Positions 38,305-47,171 of a stretch of DNA of 64,000 nt are shown one piece after another. Position 1 is the first letter of the stretch; every line of letters begins with the position of its first letter. A program made the position numbers and the translations under genes. Source of the stretch: Meiothermus sp. (GTDB lineage: Bacteria > Deinococcota > Deinococci > Deinococcales > Thermaceae); NCBI RefSeq assembly GCF_026004115.1, contig NZ_BPIM01000001.1:2336501-2400500 (forward strand), in the 5' to 3' direction. Below the pieces are notes generated by a model that searched no databases, was not told where the DNA came from, and worked only from the letters and a program-made list of their open reading frames with translations.

Positions 38305-39345
38305 ATGGACACAACCGCCAAACCGCAATCCAATGCCAGTGTACGCACCATGAAAGCCGCTATACGCACTGAGTATGGCCCGCCTGGAGTGCTCCACATG
38401 GCCGAAGTGCCAAGGCCCACCCCGAAAGACACCGAGGTGTTGGTCAAGATTTTTGTCACCACTGTCACTTCGGCTGATTGCCGTCTGCGCAGCTTGAATG
38501 TACCTGCCGGGTTCGGGCTGATTGTCCGCCTGGCCATGGGGATGTGGCGGCCTCGTCAAACGGTGCTGGGCAGCGAGTTCGCCGGAGAGGTAGAAGCCAT
38601 AGGGTCAAAAGTGACGGGTTTTAAGGTAGGCGACCGCGTGTTTGGGATGAGCGGAGCTAGCATGGGGGCCTACGCCCAGTACAAGTGTGCCGCAGAGGAT
38701 GGCCCACTGGCGCACATTCCGCCTAACCTGAGTTATGAAGAGGCTGCAGCCCTGCCCTTTGGCGGAACCACCGCTCTGGACTTTTTTCGGCGGGGCGGGC
38801 TCAAAGCAGGCGACCGTCTGCTGGTCAACGGGGCCTCTGGGGCGGTAGGGGTGGCCGCGGTGCAGCTTGCTCGAGACCTGGGGGCAGATGTAACAGCTGT
38901 GTGTAGCGGTAGAAATGCTGAACTGGTACTTGAACTGGGGGCCTGCCGGGTGGTGGACTATACCCGGCAAGACTTTACCCGACTGGGGCAGACCTATGAC
39001 GTGATTCTGGATACGGTGGGCACAGCTCCTTTTGTCAGGAGTAAGCCGGTGCTACGCAAGGGTGGGCGCTTGCTGCTGGTGCTGGCGACCCTGGCGCAGA
39101 TGCTCGCGGCTCCCTGGGAGTCGCTGGTGGGGGGCCGAAAGATTGTGGCCGGGCCGGGCAGCGAACGGGCCGAGGATGTGCGCTTACTGGCAAAGCTGGC
39201 GCAAGAAGGCCGCCTGAGGCCGGTAATTGACCGCCGCTATTCGCTCGAGCAGATTGCCGAAGCCCACAGTTATGTGGAAACCGGGCGCAAACGGGGAAGT
39301 GTGGTGCTCACGGTGCAACACGAACCCCACGCAACGCGCTCATGA
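38305..39345 (+). CDS. NAD(P)-dependent quinone oxidoreductase/alcohol dehydrogenase (zinc-free MDR)
   Basis: A 346-residue medium-chain dehydrogenase. An N-terminal GroES-like domain (MKAAIRTEYGPPGVLHMAEV, LGSEFAGEVEAIGSKV) precedes the Rossmann fold (GDRLLVNGASGAVGVAAVQLARDLG). The DYTRQDF and YDVILDTVG motifs fit the quinone reductase/reticulon-4-interacting group. The catalytic Zn ligands of true ADHs are not evident. It is controlled by the adjacent TetR protein and may reduce a toxic electrophile. AGGAAAG lies before the ATG. Confidence 0.88.
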   Translation: MDTTAKPQSNASVRTMKAAIRTEYGPPGVLHMAEVPRPTPKDTEVLVKIFVTTVTSADCRLRSLNVPAGFGLIVRLAMGMWRPRQTVLGSEFAGEVEAIGSKVTGFKVGDRVFGMSGASMGAYAQYKCAAEDGPLAHIPPNLSYEEAAALPFGGTTALDFFRRGGLKAGDRLLVNGASGAVGVAAVQLARDLGADVTAVCSGRNAELVLELGACRVVDYTRQDFTRLGQTYDVILDTVGTAPFVRSKPVLRKGGRLLLVLATLAQMLAAPWESLVGGRKIVAGPGSERAEDVRLLAKLAQEGRLRPVIDRRYSLEQIAEAHSYVETGRKRGSVVLTVQHEPHATRS

Positions 39346-39454
39346 GCTTTGCGGATTTGCCCCAAAAAAAATACCAAGGAACCTCAGCGCATCAAGCCGG
39401 ATGCATGGTCGTAAGCTGCGAAACTCATTCATATCGTTTGTAAGGAGTACGCGT

Positions 39455-39877
39455 ATGGAACTACCACAAAGGGCGTTGGAAGACATCAAGGTCAATATGA
39501 AGCTGAAGCTTGCGGCATTGTGGGCGAGTTTTATGTTTTTTTACATCTATGTAGATTATTTCCACTTATACATGCCGGGCTCCATAGAAGAAATGCTCGC
39601 AGGAAAAGTGTTTATGTTTGACATTACACAAGTCTTTCTGCTTATGGCAATGATTTTTGTGGCAATTCCTGCCCTTATGATTTTCCTTTCGGCTGCCTTG
39701 CCAGCTAGAGTAAATCGTTGGACCAACATCATTGTGGCTGCGGTATATATTCCTTACATGTTGTTCAATTTGGCTGGTGAAGCCTGGGTACACATGTATT
39801 TTGCTGCAGCTGTAGAAGTGGTTCTTCTTTTGCTAATTATGCGTTATGCATGGAAGTGGCCTAAACACGAAGCATGA
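39455..39877 (+). CDS. DUF6326-like membrane protein
   Basis: A 140-residue protein with four probable membrane segments: LAALWASFMFFYIYVDYF, VFLLMAMIFVAIPALMIFL, IIVAAVYIPYMLFNLAG and AAVEVVLLLLIMRYAW. It resembles the DUF6326 family, function unknown. The ATG is preceded by TAAGGAG. Its base and codon use is clearly more A+T-rich than its neighbours, which suggests recent acquisition. Confidence 0.75.
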   Translation: MELPQRALEDIKVNMKLKLAALWASFMFFYIYVDYFHLYMPGSIEEMLAGKVFMFDITQVFLLMAMIFVAIPALMIFLSAALPARVNRWTNIIVAAVYIPYMLFNLAGEAWVHMYFAAAVEVVLLLLIMRYAWKWPKHEA

Positions 39878-39883
39878 ACCGAT

Positions 39884-40234
39884 ACCAACTTTACCTGTAC
39901 AGTTAGCCTTGAGCGTCGTCTTTAGCCCCCTCATCCTAGGCGAGTCGCTTACGCGATTCTGATGCAAGCACATACTAATACCGGATTCAAAAAGATAGTC
40001 ATTCAAACCAAAAAATCCAGAGGCTATCTTTTTGAATCCCAGAGCACTCCTTTCAGTCGGGTTAGTTCGTCACTGAACAGTGACGAACTAACCGAATCTG
40101 GTATAAGCCGTAACCTGGGCGAACCCCAGGAGCAGTCAATTGCGTTCCCTTCACTGTTTGTAAATAGCATAATCGGGGTGTCGCCACCTTCTCCCGCCCA
40201 GGGGAGAAGGCGAGGGGTTCATGTGGATTTGGTA
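39884..40234 (+). repeat. dispersed repeat R2, copy b (interrupted)
   Basis: It begins GATACCAACTT and ends GTGGATTTGG, like copy a at 5835-6010 in reverse orientation. Shared blocks include CCCTCATCC, GCAGTCAA, CTGTTTGTAAATAGC and GTGTCGCCACCTTCTCCC. The centre differs: an R1 element (39978-40104) with flanking sequence sits where copy a has a few bases. Confidence 0.6.
39978..40104 (+). repeat. MITE-like repeat R1, copy c (no internal units)
   Basis: A 127-bp short form: ATACCGGATTC, the first palindrome, a short linker, the GTTAGTTCG/CGAACTAAC hairpin, and GAATCTGGTAT. The tandem 37-38 bp units are absent. It lies within R2-b. Confidence 0.85.
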
Positions 40235-40247
40235 AAAGAGCACAACC

Positions 40248-40537
40248 ATGCGGGCTGGTGAGAAGCTCGAGGAAGCGGAGTTTCCCACTGAGTCGGCGGT
40301 CTTTCGGTAGGGGCAGCAGGCGGTGGTGTGCGAGGCCGATGGCAGAAACTATATTGCCTAACCCTACCGCATCAACTATTTGTGGGGCTTGCTTGGGCTG
40401 TTTGTGCAGGCGGCTCGGCTCAACACCCTGGCGGCCGCCTGGCTACTGCGGGGGCGAAGCTCAGCACATCGAGTGAAGGTGATTGGGGCTGGAGGTTGTA
40501 CGAAGGCACAGAATCAAAGTGTGTGGGGTGCATGCTG
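40248..40537 (+). pseudogene. degraded coding remnant (uncertain)
   Basis: From ATG 40248 one frame reads MRAGEKLEEAEFPTES and GQQAVVCEADGRNYIA, with in-frame stops at TAG and TAA between segments. The pattern A-D-G-R-x-Y-I recalls the N-terminal region of class III aminotransferases, but the match is weak. No complete gene is visible. It is equally possible that this is ordinary non-coding DNA. Confidence 0.2.
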
Positions 40538-41347
40538 CTAGGGTGATATCCTGGGCGATCCACGCTCGAGGCCCCTTCCTAGCGCAGCTAAAGCCAGTAC
40601 GCTCGAGGTAATCAGTAAACCCGGGGGCAAGGCCCACCAGGGCCAGGCACCGTTCAGGAAAGAACCCCGTACCTGAGCGTAAAAAAGAATACTGCCCCAG
40701 CTTTTTTGGGTGGGGTCGCCCAATCCTAAGAAACTCAAGGAGGACTCCAGTAAAATTGCACTGGAAGCCAGGGCAATAAGCTGCGCAAAAGCCACCGGAA
40801 AAACGGCGGGCAGCAAATGAAATCGTGCTATATGCAGGCTACTCGCCCCCAGCGCCACAGTAGCCTCCACATAGGTCATGCCCCGCACGGCAAGCACCAC
40901 CGAACGAATCACCCTGGCAGGCCGGGCCCAGGAAACCAGGCCGATCAAAAGCACCAGATTCCACAGGCTCGGGCCCAGATAGGCTGCAATCACAATGGCC
41001 AGGGGCAAAAACGGTATTACCAGCACCAGATCGGCCAAACGCATCAGGGCTGTACCCAGCCATCCTGTACTGTAGCCAGCCACCAAACCTATCGTCAGAC
41101 CCAGTAATAGAGCGATAAACGCTGCCGAAAAACCTACCACGAGTGAGATACGGCCACCGGTAAGTAGCTCAGATAAAATGTCCTGTCCGAGGTCGTTGGT
41201 TCCGAGCCAGTGTTGGGCCGAAGGGGGTTGAAATGGCCTGGCGACCACTTCTTTGGGGTCGTAGGGAGCCAACCATGGCCCCACAAGGGCCAGAGCAACA
41301 AGAAACCCCAGCGCCAGCCAGGTACCTGGTAGATTACCCTTCCGCAT
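40538..41347 (-). CDS. ABC transporter permease, DppC/OppC type
   Basis: A 269-residue permease, final gene of the second peptide-type ABC locus. It contains HWLGTNDLGQDILSELLTGGR, the DppC signature (about residues 43-63), the EAA-loop region TYVEATVALGASSLHIARFHLLP and a C-terminus ALGRGLERGSPR. The ATG at 41347 was chosen over a longer open frame because it begins directly at the first membrane helix. It overlaps the DppB gene by 14 bases. No ATPase gene follows. Confidence 0.88.
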   Translation of the reverse strand: MRKGNLPGTWLALGFLVALALVGPWLAPYDPKEVVARPFQPPSAQHWLGTNDLGQDILSELLTGGRISLVVGFSAAFIALLLGLTIGLVAGYSTGWLGTALMRLADLVLVIPFLPLAIVIAAYLGPSLWNLVLLIGLVSWARPARVIRSVVLAVRGMTYVEATVALGASSLHIARFHLLPAVFPVAFAQLIALASSAILLESSLSFLGLGDPTQKSWGSILFYAQVRGSFLNGAWPWWALPPGLLITSSVLALAALGRGLERGSPRISP

Positions 41348-42302
41348 GCCGCACCCTGGGGTCAAGCCAGGTATACAAGACCTCGGCCAGCAGATTAAAA
41401 ACCACCACCGAAAGACTGAAAAAGAGCAATAATCCCTGCAGTACAGGGAAGTCCCGGGCGCTTGCTGCCTCGTATAAAAGCCTACCCAGACCCGGATAGG
41501 AGAACACCGTTTCAACCACCACTGCGCCAGCAACTAAACTTCCCAAACCGAGCATAAACAAGGTCACTATCGGTAAGGCTGCGTTGCGCAAGGCGTGTTT
41601 GAAGACTACTTGACGCTCGGGCAGACCCTTAGCCCTGGCCGTGCGGACATAGTCCTGGTGAAGGGTGTCTATCATGGCGTAGCGCACAACCAAGTACAGG
41701 CCCGCCAGGCTGGTGAGGGTGAGGGTCAGGGCGGGTAGCACCAGGTGGCGCAGAATATCCAGCACCCAGGCCCATCCCTCGAGGTTGGCCCAGGCAGTAT
41801 GGGCCCCATAAACGGGCAATAAAGGCCAGTGCACCGCAAACAAAGCTATCAGAAGCATACCTAGCCAGAAGCCAGGCATGGCATCCAGCAGAACAGCACT
41901 GACAAAACTGGTGCGGTCGAGCAAGCCCCCACGGTATCGGGCCGAAAGCACGCCGAGCAGTAGACCCAGGCCTGAAGACAGCAGCAAAGCCGTACCTGAG
42001 AGCAAGAGCGTCCAGGGTAGGCGCTCAAGAATGATTTGCAGAACCGGCTGTCGGCTTTGGAAACTCTGACCCAGATCCCCACGCACGAGGCGGCCCAGAT
42101 ACAGCCCAAACTGCTCCCATAAGGGGCGCTCCAGGCCATACTGCACCAATACCCGTTGTCGCTCCTCTGGGCTTAAGCGGCCCACCTCTTCCCCCAAAAT
42201 GTAAAGCAAAGGAGAACCAGGCATGGCCCTGGGTAGGAAAAAGTTAATTCCCAGAGCCAGCACGAGTACCAGGAGGTAGGGCAGGCTACGTAGCAGCATC
42301 AA
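41334..42302 (-). CDS. ABC transporter permease, DppB/OppB type
   Basis: A 322-residue permease. The N-terminus MMLLRSLPYLLVLVLALGIN is the first membrane helix, and the typical loop YGLERPLWEQFGLYLGRLVRGDLG follows. The EAA-like segment YVRTARAKGLPERQVVFKHALRN is near residue 220. It ends VLYTWLDPRVRHAEG. The gene overlaps the binding protein by 4 bases (ATGA). Confidence 0.9.
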   Translation of the reverse strand: MMLLRSLPYLLVLVLALGINFFLPRAMPGSPLLYILGEEVGRLSPEERQRVLVQYGLERPLWEQFGLYLGRLVRGDLGQSFQSRQPVLQIILERLPWTLLLSGTALLLSSGLGLLLGVLSARYRGGLLDRTSFVSAVLLDAMPGFWLGMLLIALFAVHWPLLPVYGAHTAWANLEGWAWVLDILRHLVLPALTLTLTSLAGLYLVVRYAMIDTLHQDYVRTARAKGLPERQVVFKHALRNAALPIVTLFMLGLGSLVAGAVVVETVFSYPGLGRLLYEAASARDFPVLQGLLLFFSLSVVVFNLLAEVLYTWLDPRVRHAEG

Positions 42303-43864
42303 GGTAGAAAGGAGAACTTATTCAGAATGCCCTGTCCGCGCTGGAACTTCCAGCCATCGTAAACCGAAGGTCGCACCGCGTAAGTGGCATCGGGGTACCA
42401 CAGGGTTAGGAACGGTAGATCGCGTGCGACCAGCGACTGTACCCTTGCCGCCAGCAACTTTCGCTCGGCCAGGTCCACCGTAGTATTGAGCCGCTCGGTC
42501 AGGGAATCCACCGTGGCGTTGGCATAGCCCCCGATGTTCAGGTTGCCCAGGGCCGGCTTGGAATGAAACATGCCCCTCAGATTGGCTTGGTTGATTACGG
42601 GGGCCGACCATCCAAACATGGCCAGGCTGTAGTTGCGCCCCTTGGAAACATCGAACTCTGGCCAAACCCGGTCGGTCAGGGTGTTGGGCTCGAGCGCTCT
42701 TACCTGGAAAACAATGCCTGCCGGGCGTACCTGCTGGGCTATTAGCTCGGCAGCGCGCAGCCGTATGGGGTTATTGGCTGGAGCCAGAAGCTCGAACTCG
42801 AGCCTCTGACCGTTCTTCCCAACGCGAACCCCATCGGATCCTCGGCGATAACCCAACTGCTCAAGGCGCTGCTCAGCCTGGGGCAAACTGAGGCGCGGGT
42901 ACTGCCCAGCCTCGGGGCTGTACAAAGGTGACTGGGGGTGCAAGAAGCCCGGGCTGCCCACCGTAGCCTGGCCCAGCAGTACCGTATCCACGACGGCCTT
43001 GGGGTCAACCAGTCCAGCGATTATCTGTCGAAACGCGGGCTGGTTGAAAGGAGCTACGGTGGTGTTGAACTGCAACAAGTTGCTGGTAAACAAAGCTCCT
43101 CTGAGCAGGCGAAAACTGGGGTCGTTGTCAAACTGCGAGATCAATTCTGGTAAAAGTTCGCGTGAACTTGCGGCAATCTGCCCGGCCCGCAACGCTTGGA
43201 AAGTCGCGGTGGCCTCACGGATAATCACCACCACCAGACTCTTTGGAGCCACCGTGCCGCCAAAATAGCTGGGGTTGGCCTCAAAGCGATAGGACTGACC
43301 AGGCCGAATCTCCACCAGTTTGAAGGGCCCGCTACCGATGCTGTCGCGATGCGCCTTGGGATCGGTGATATTTTCCCAGATGTGCTTGGGAAGAATGGGC
43401 ACATCTGCCAGGGTGGAAAGTTCAAAGTTGCCTTCAGGGCGTGGAAGGCTAATTTGTACGGTACGTGCATCAGGGGTACGGATCTGGCTGATGCTTCGCA
43501 CGGCGCTGGTAAAGCGGCTCACCACAGGGTATCGACGATAGTATTCGTAGGTAAACTTTACATCGTCGCTGGTGAGGGGCTTTCCGTCGTGCCACTGAGC
43601 ATTTTTGAGCCGGATCGTCCAGTCCCGGCCTGCGTTGGTAACACGCACCTGTTCGGCCAGCCAGGGCTTGGGCAACCCGTTGATATCGGGAATCATCAAG
43701 GTATCGTAGACCAGCGATAGCAGGTTGTAGCCTGGATAGCCGGTCACGTAGGTAAATGGGGTCAAAAAGCCTTCTTCAGCCGGGATGGCCAGCACCAGTT
43801 GCTGGGCCCTGCCCAGGCTCAGGACAATCAGCAGGAAAATCAGGAACCTGTTCACTTTATCCAC
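42299..43864 (-). CDS. ABC transporter substrate-binding protein, family 5
   Basis: A 521-residue solute receptor. Signal peptide VDKVNRFLIFLLIVLSLGRA (GTG start, after GGAGGTTTGAGC). Family-5 features are VTNAGRDWTIRLKNAQWHDGKPLTSDDVKFTYEYY in the first domain and AEQRLEQLGYRRGSDGVRVGKNG in the second. Its ligand is unknown; it is only distantly similar to the binding protein at 1749. The methyltransferase gene stops two bases upstream. Confidence 0.88.
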   Translation of the reverse strand: MDKVNRFLIFLLIVLSLGRAQQLVLAIPAEEGFLTPFTYVTGYPGYNLLSLVYDTLMIPDINGLPKPWLAEQVRVTNAGRDWTIRLKNAQWHDGKPLTSDDVKFTYEYYRRYPVVSRFTSAVRSISQIRTPDARTVQISLPRPEGNFELSTLADVPILPKHIWENITDPKAHRDSIGSGPFKLVEIRPGQSYRFEANPSYFGGTVAPKSLVVVIIREATATFQALRAGQIAASSRELLPELISQFDNDPSFRLLRGALFTSNLLQFNTTVAPFNQPAFRQIIAGLVDPKAVVDTVLLGQATVGSPGFLHPQSPLYSPEAGQYPRLSLPQAEQRLEQLGYRRGSDGVRVGKNGQRLEFELLAPANNPIRLRAAELIAQQVRPAGIVFQVRALEPNTLTDRVWPEFDVSKGRNYSLAMFGWSAPVINQANLRGMFHSKPALGNLNIGGYANATVDSLTERLNTTVDLAERKLLAARVQSLVARDLPFLTLWYPDATYAVRPSVYDGWKFQRGQGILNKFSFLP

Positions 43865-43866
43865 GC

Positions 43867-44541
43867 TCAAACCTCCAGGCGGTAGTGTCCACGGATGGTG
43901 ACGCGCCAGCCCCGCTCGGTAGGCACAACCACCTCGTCGGTAGGAAGCACAGGCACAAAACCCCATCCACCCACCCAGTTATCCAGCTCATGCGCCTCGA
44001 ACATCACCTGAAAGCGACCCGAAGCCCGCCGATAAACATGCGCCTCTGAAGTGCTATTCAAGGCTTGGCCGTCCAGGTTGGAGCGGGGGCTATGCTGGCT
44101 TATAAGCATCTCTCCGCCCACTTTAAGAACCCGGGTGATGGCCTTTAGGGTACGCTCCCACTCGGCCACGCTCTGGGAATAGTGCAGCACCCCAAAAGCC
44201 AACACAAAGTCGAAAAAACAGCATGGAAAATCGCCAAGATCGTGCATTTGTCCCTCGAGCACGCGCTGTTCGGGCCTGGCCAGGTAGGGTTGTAGTCGCT
44301 GCCGAGTATGCAAAACCATAGCCCTGGAGGCATCGAGGGCGTAGACCTCCAGGCCGCGCTCGGCCAACCAGACTGTATTGCGTCCACCGGCGCAGCCCAA
44401 GTCAAGCACCCGGGTAGCGGGACTGGCATTCTGCAGGCGCGCTACCATGCGGGTATCGGGGGCCTTTTGGGCAAAGCATTGGATGGTGTCGGGGCGATCC
44501 CAGACCTGGCTGTGTTGAGTAGTCTTATCGCTTCGATACAT
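43867..44541 (-). CDS. class I SAM-dependent methyltransferase
   Basis: A protein of about 224 residues with AdoMet motif I VLDLGCAGGRNTVWLAERG and motif II LEVYALDASRAMV. Motif III region FDFVLAFGVLHYSQSV is followed by ITRVLKVGGEMLISQHSP. It begins inside the end of the LuxR gene (17-base overlap) and is followed at once by the binding protein, so the four genes are likely one transcript. The acceptor is unknown; modification of the transported ligand or a quorum-like molecule is only a guess. Confidence 0.85.
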   Translation of the reverse strand: MYRSDKTTQHSQVWDRPDTIQCFAQKAPDTRMVARLQNASPATRVLDLGCAGGRNTVWLAERGLEVYALDASRAMVLHTRQRLQPYLARPEQRVLEGQMHDLGDFPCCFFDFVLAFGVLHYSQSVAEWERTLKAITRVLKVGGEMLISQHSPRSNLDGQALNSTSEAHVYRRASGRFQVMFEAHELDNWVGGWGFVPVLPTDEVVVPTERGWRVTIRGHYRLEV

Positions 44542-44782
44542 CTGGGCTCTGCTCCTTGAGCTGGATGTAGCCCTCGGCAAAGCGCTTGAGCTCGTTGGGT
44601 TTGTGTAGTCCCAACTTACGCATCACTTTGCTTCGGTGCAGGCTGACCGTGTCGATGGATATGGTCAATGCCTGGGCAATCTGGGGGTTGGTGTAACCGC
44701 GGGCAACCAACTCGAGCACCCGCCGCTCAGCGGGCGTGATGAGCTGTCGGCGGCATCTGCCGCAATGTATGTTTGGTAGCAT
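44525..44782 (-). CDS. LuxR-type helix-turn-helix protein, single domain
   Basis: An 85-residue protein made of little more than a GerE domain: LITPAERRVLELVARGYTNPQIAQALTISIDTVSLHRSKVMRKLGLHKPNELKRF. The N-terminal 15 residues include CGRC, a Cys pair. There is no receiver or ligand-binding domain. Repeat R1-d begins 10 bp upstream, so the native promoter or a longer N-terminus may have been lost, or the element supplies the promoter. Start codon ATG at 44782. Confidence 0.78.
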   Translation of the reverse strand: MLPNIHCGRCRRQLITPAERRVLELVARGYTNPQIAQALTISIDTVSLHRSKVMRKLGLHKPNELKRFAEGYIQLKEQSPDVSKR

Positions 44783-44791
44783 ATAGACCTC

Positions 44792-45063
44792 ATACCGGAT
44801 TCAAAAAGATAATCATCCAAACCAAAGACCCTCAGAGGCTATCTTTTTGAATCCTAGAGCACACCCCTCCCGAACGGTCGGCGAAAAAAGCGTCTCCCTT
44901 CCAAAGGGGCTTACGCCCTCCGCTACGCGGATAACTTCCAAAGGGGCTTACGCCCTCCGCTACGCGGATAACTTCCAAGGGGCGGTATCGCCCTCCGCTA
45001 CGTGGATAACTTCGGCCCTGTTAGTTCGGCGCCGTATGACGCCGAACTAACCGAATCTGGTAT
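44792..45063 (+). repeat. MITE-like repeat R1, copy d (long form)
   Basis: Starts ATACCGGATTC and ends GAATCTGGTAT. Three tandem units of 37-38 bp are present, two of the AAAGGGGCTTACG type and one of the AAGGGGCGGTATCG type (copy a has one and two). One base change (CTACGTGGATAAC) distinguishes the third unit. Confidence 0.88.
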
Positions 45064-45076
45064 CACTGGTTATCTG

Positions 45077-45568
45077 CTACCGTCGCTCTACCTTTAGCTC
45101 GAGCGCGGCTTCCTGTTCGCCCTCGAAGATGAGCCGAATGGGCAGTCGTTCTCCTTCTTTGAGGGGCCGCTTAAGTCCCATCAGCATCAAGTGCTTGCCC
45201 CCCGGCTGCAACACCAGCTGACCGTTTTTAGGTAGCAAGAACGACTTCACCTCACGCATACCCTGGATGGTCTGCCCCGATCGGGTTTCGCGGTAGTCCT
45301 CCATCAACATCACCATCTCGGCTACCGGGCTGCTGGCCCCTACCAACCGGAGATCGCGTCCCAGGGGGTTTCGCACGGTGAGGTAGACGGTAGTATCGCG
45401 CAAGCTGGACGGTACCTGCCTTATCCAACCCTCAATTAAACGAAGCTGTATTGGGGTCAGGGGGCCCCGGGACGGTGCCCCTCCATGACCCCCATGACCA
45501 TGGCCCTGGTGTTGCTGAGACCAGCCCAGCCCCAGCGCCAAAAAAAACATCGTGGCTATCGCACGCAT
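45077..45568 (-). CDS. periplasmic copper chaperone, PCu(A)C family
   Basis: A 163-residue exported protein: signal MRAIATMFFLALGLGWS, then a His-rich stretch HQGHGHGGHGG. The PCu(A)C core is seen in VYLTVRNPLGRDLRLVGASSP and GGKHLMLMGLKRPLKEGE. In the canonical H(M)X10MX21HXM motif the later MX21HXM part is intact (M of QGMREV, then KHLM). The first ligand is replaced by a longer loop with MVMLM. The protein probably delivers Cu(I) to cytochrome oxidase or copes with copper in the envelope. Confidence 0.88.
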   Translation of the reverse strand: MRAIATMFFLALGLGWSQQHQGHGHGGHGGAPSRGPLTPIQLRLIEGWIRQVPSSLRDTTVYLTVRNPLGRDLRLVGASSPVAEMVMLMEDYRETRSGQTIQGMREVKSFLLPKNGQLVLQPGGKHLMLMGLKRPLKEGERLPIRLIFEGEQEAALELKVERR

Positions 45569-45589
45569 TCTTGACCTCGCATGGCCCGA

Positions 45590-47023
45590 TCAACCAATGG
45601 CCTGTTTTAACACCGGGATGCGCTGGATGATTAGATAGTCCAGCACCAGCACCAGCAGCAGCGTAGCCCCTGCTGCCGGGAAGAAGATGCTCATGGCGAT
45701 AATCAGCGCTACTGCGCCCTTCCACAAGGGCAGGTTTTTGGGCATCGGCGGCGCGGCCAGGCGGAAGACCCCCGCCGGGCGACGCAGCCACCACATGGCC
45801 ACCGCCGCTACGCTGGCAACCAGTATCAGCAGACAGAACAGTGCGTTGAGGGCCTGGCTCCACCAGCCGTAGGTGCCCAGGTGCAAGGCAATGCCCGAGG
45901 CCATGGCCTTGGCACCCAGGCTGTACTGGCTCCAGCCAATGTCGGCCAGCACCTTACCGCTGTACTGGTCAATGTGCAGGGTACGGTCCTTACGGGCATC
46001 GGTTACATCGCGGCTCATGCTCGAGGCCGAGACCGTCCAGACCCCCTCTTTGCCCCTGGGCATGGCCACCCAAAAACCGTAGTTCACGCCGTTGCCCCGC
46101 ACATACTGGATCACCGTGTCCAGGTTCACCGGGGTCCCGGCGGGGATGCCGTCCTTACCGGCCATCGAGCCCGAAAGGGGCAGTTTGCTGTTCTCCAGGT
46201 TCCAGGGCACCAGCTTTTCGCCCGTGCGGTTCAGGCTCTCCAGATTCTGGTTACTCTTAGGCACATCGTTCCACATCTGCTCGGGAAAGGTATTCCACGC
46301 TTGCACGTATTTATCGCCCCAGATGCCCGTCCAGGCCAGCCCGGTAAAGGCGAAAAAGACCACGATCAGAGATACCCAAAACATGGGAACGCTGTGCAGG
46401 TCTTTCCAGTAGGTACGTCCGCGGACCTTCAGGCGCGGAATCAGGGAGCCGTACACCCCCTGATGGTTGCGGGGCCACCACAAGTAGAGCCCAGTGACCA
46501 CCAACAAGACCATCAGGCTGGCCGCTATCTCGATGAGCAGGTCACCCAGGTTCACTTTGCCCACCAAAGGCAGCGCCACTTCCTGCTTGACCAAGAGGGT
46601 GCCGTGGATGTTGGTGGCGATATTTTCCCAACGGCTGGCGTTGTCTACCTCGCCCAGCACGGCCAGGGTGTAGGGGTTGACAAAAACCGTAAGCTCTTGC
46701 TGGCCCTGCTCCAGCGCTACCTGAGAGGAGCGGTTGGGCTCGAGGTTGGGCCTGAAGCGCTGGATGGTGGCTTCTGGATAGGCCTTGCGCACGGCCTCGA
46801 GCTGGGCAGAATAGGGCTGCAGGGTACCTTGCGGCTGCGCGAACATCCGGTCACGGTACTGCAGGTCCTCGATCTGGGGGGTAAACAGGATAACCAGCCC
46901 GGTCAGGGCCAGCATCACCATGAAGGGAATTACGTACAGTCCGGCGTAAAAGTGCCAGCGCCAGACCGACAGATACAGTTTGTGTGGAGCTTTTTCAACC
47001 CCTGCTTGGGGGGCAGCTTGCAT
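45590..47023 (-). CDS. PepSY-associated transmembrane protein
   Basis: A 477-residue membrane protein with the PepSY_TM architecture. The first helix follows the conserved WRWHFYAGLYVIPFMVMLALTG. Later membrane segments are FYLWW-type (MVLLVVTGLYLWWPRN), VFWVSLIVVFFAFTGL-like and HLGTYGWWSQALNALFCLLILV. LYLWWPRN and the His residues are typical of the family, which is linked to ferric or metal reduction. It lies 21 bp before the PCu(A)C gene in the same direction. Confidence 0.88.
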   Translation of the reverse strand: MQAAPQAGVEKAPHKLYLSVWRWHFYAGLYVIPFMVMLALTGLVILFTPQIEDLQYRDRMFAQPQGTLQPYSAQLEAVRKAYPEATIQRFRPNLEPNRSSQVALEQGQQELTVFVNPYTLAVLGEVDNASRWENIATNIHGTLLVKQEVALPLVGKVNLGDLLIEIAASLMVLLVVTGLYLWWPRNHQGVYGSLIPRLKVRGRTYWKDLHSVPMFWVSLIVVFFAFTGLAWTGIWGDKYVQAWNTFPEQMWNDVPKSNQNLESLNRTGEKLVPWNLENSKLPLSGSMAGKDGIPAGTPVNLDTVIQYVRGNGVNYGFWVAMPRGKEGVWTVSASSMSRDVTDARKDRTLHIDQYSGKVLADIGWSQYSLGAKAMASGIALHLGTYGWWSQALNALFCLLILVASVAAVAMWWLRRPAGVFRLAAPPMPKNLPLWKGAVALIIAMSIFFPAAGATLLLVLVLDYLIIQRIPVLKQAIG

Positions 47024-47171
47024 GGTATCTCCTTTGGCAACGAAGCAGACTCTACTTGACCGTTATTGTGGCTCTTACGATTCGGCCAGGCGCATGACCT
47101 CATCCCAGGGCAAGGCCAGGTCAGTTAAAGGCTCACTTTTCTGGGGCGCCAGGCCAAAGAATTGCTTGGAT

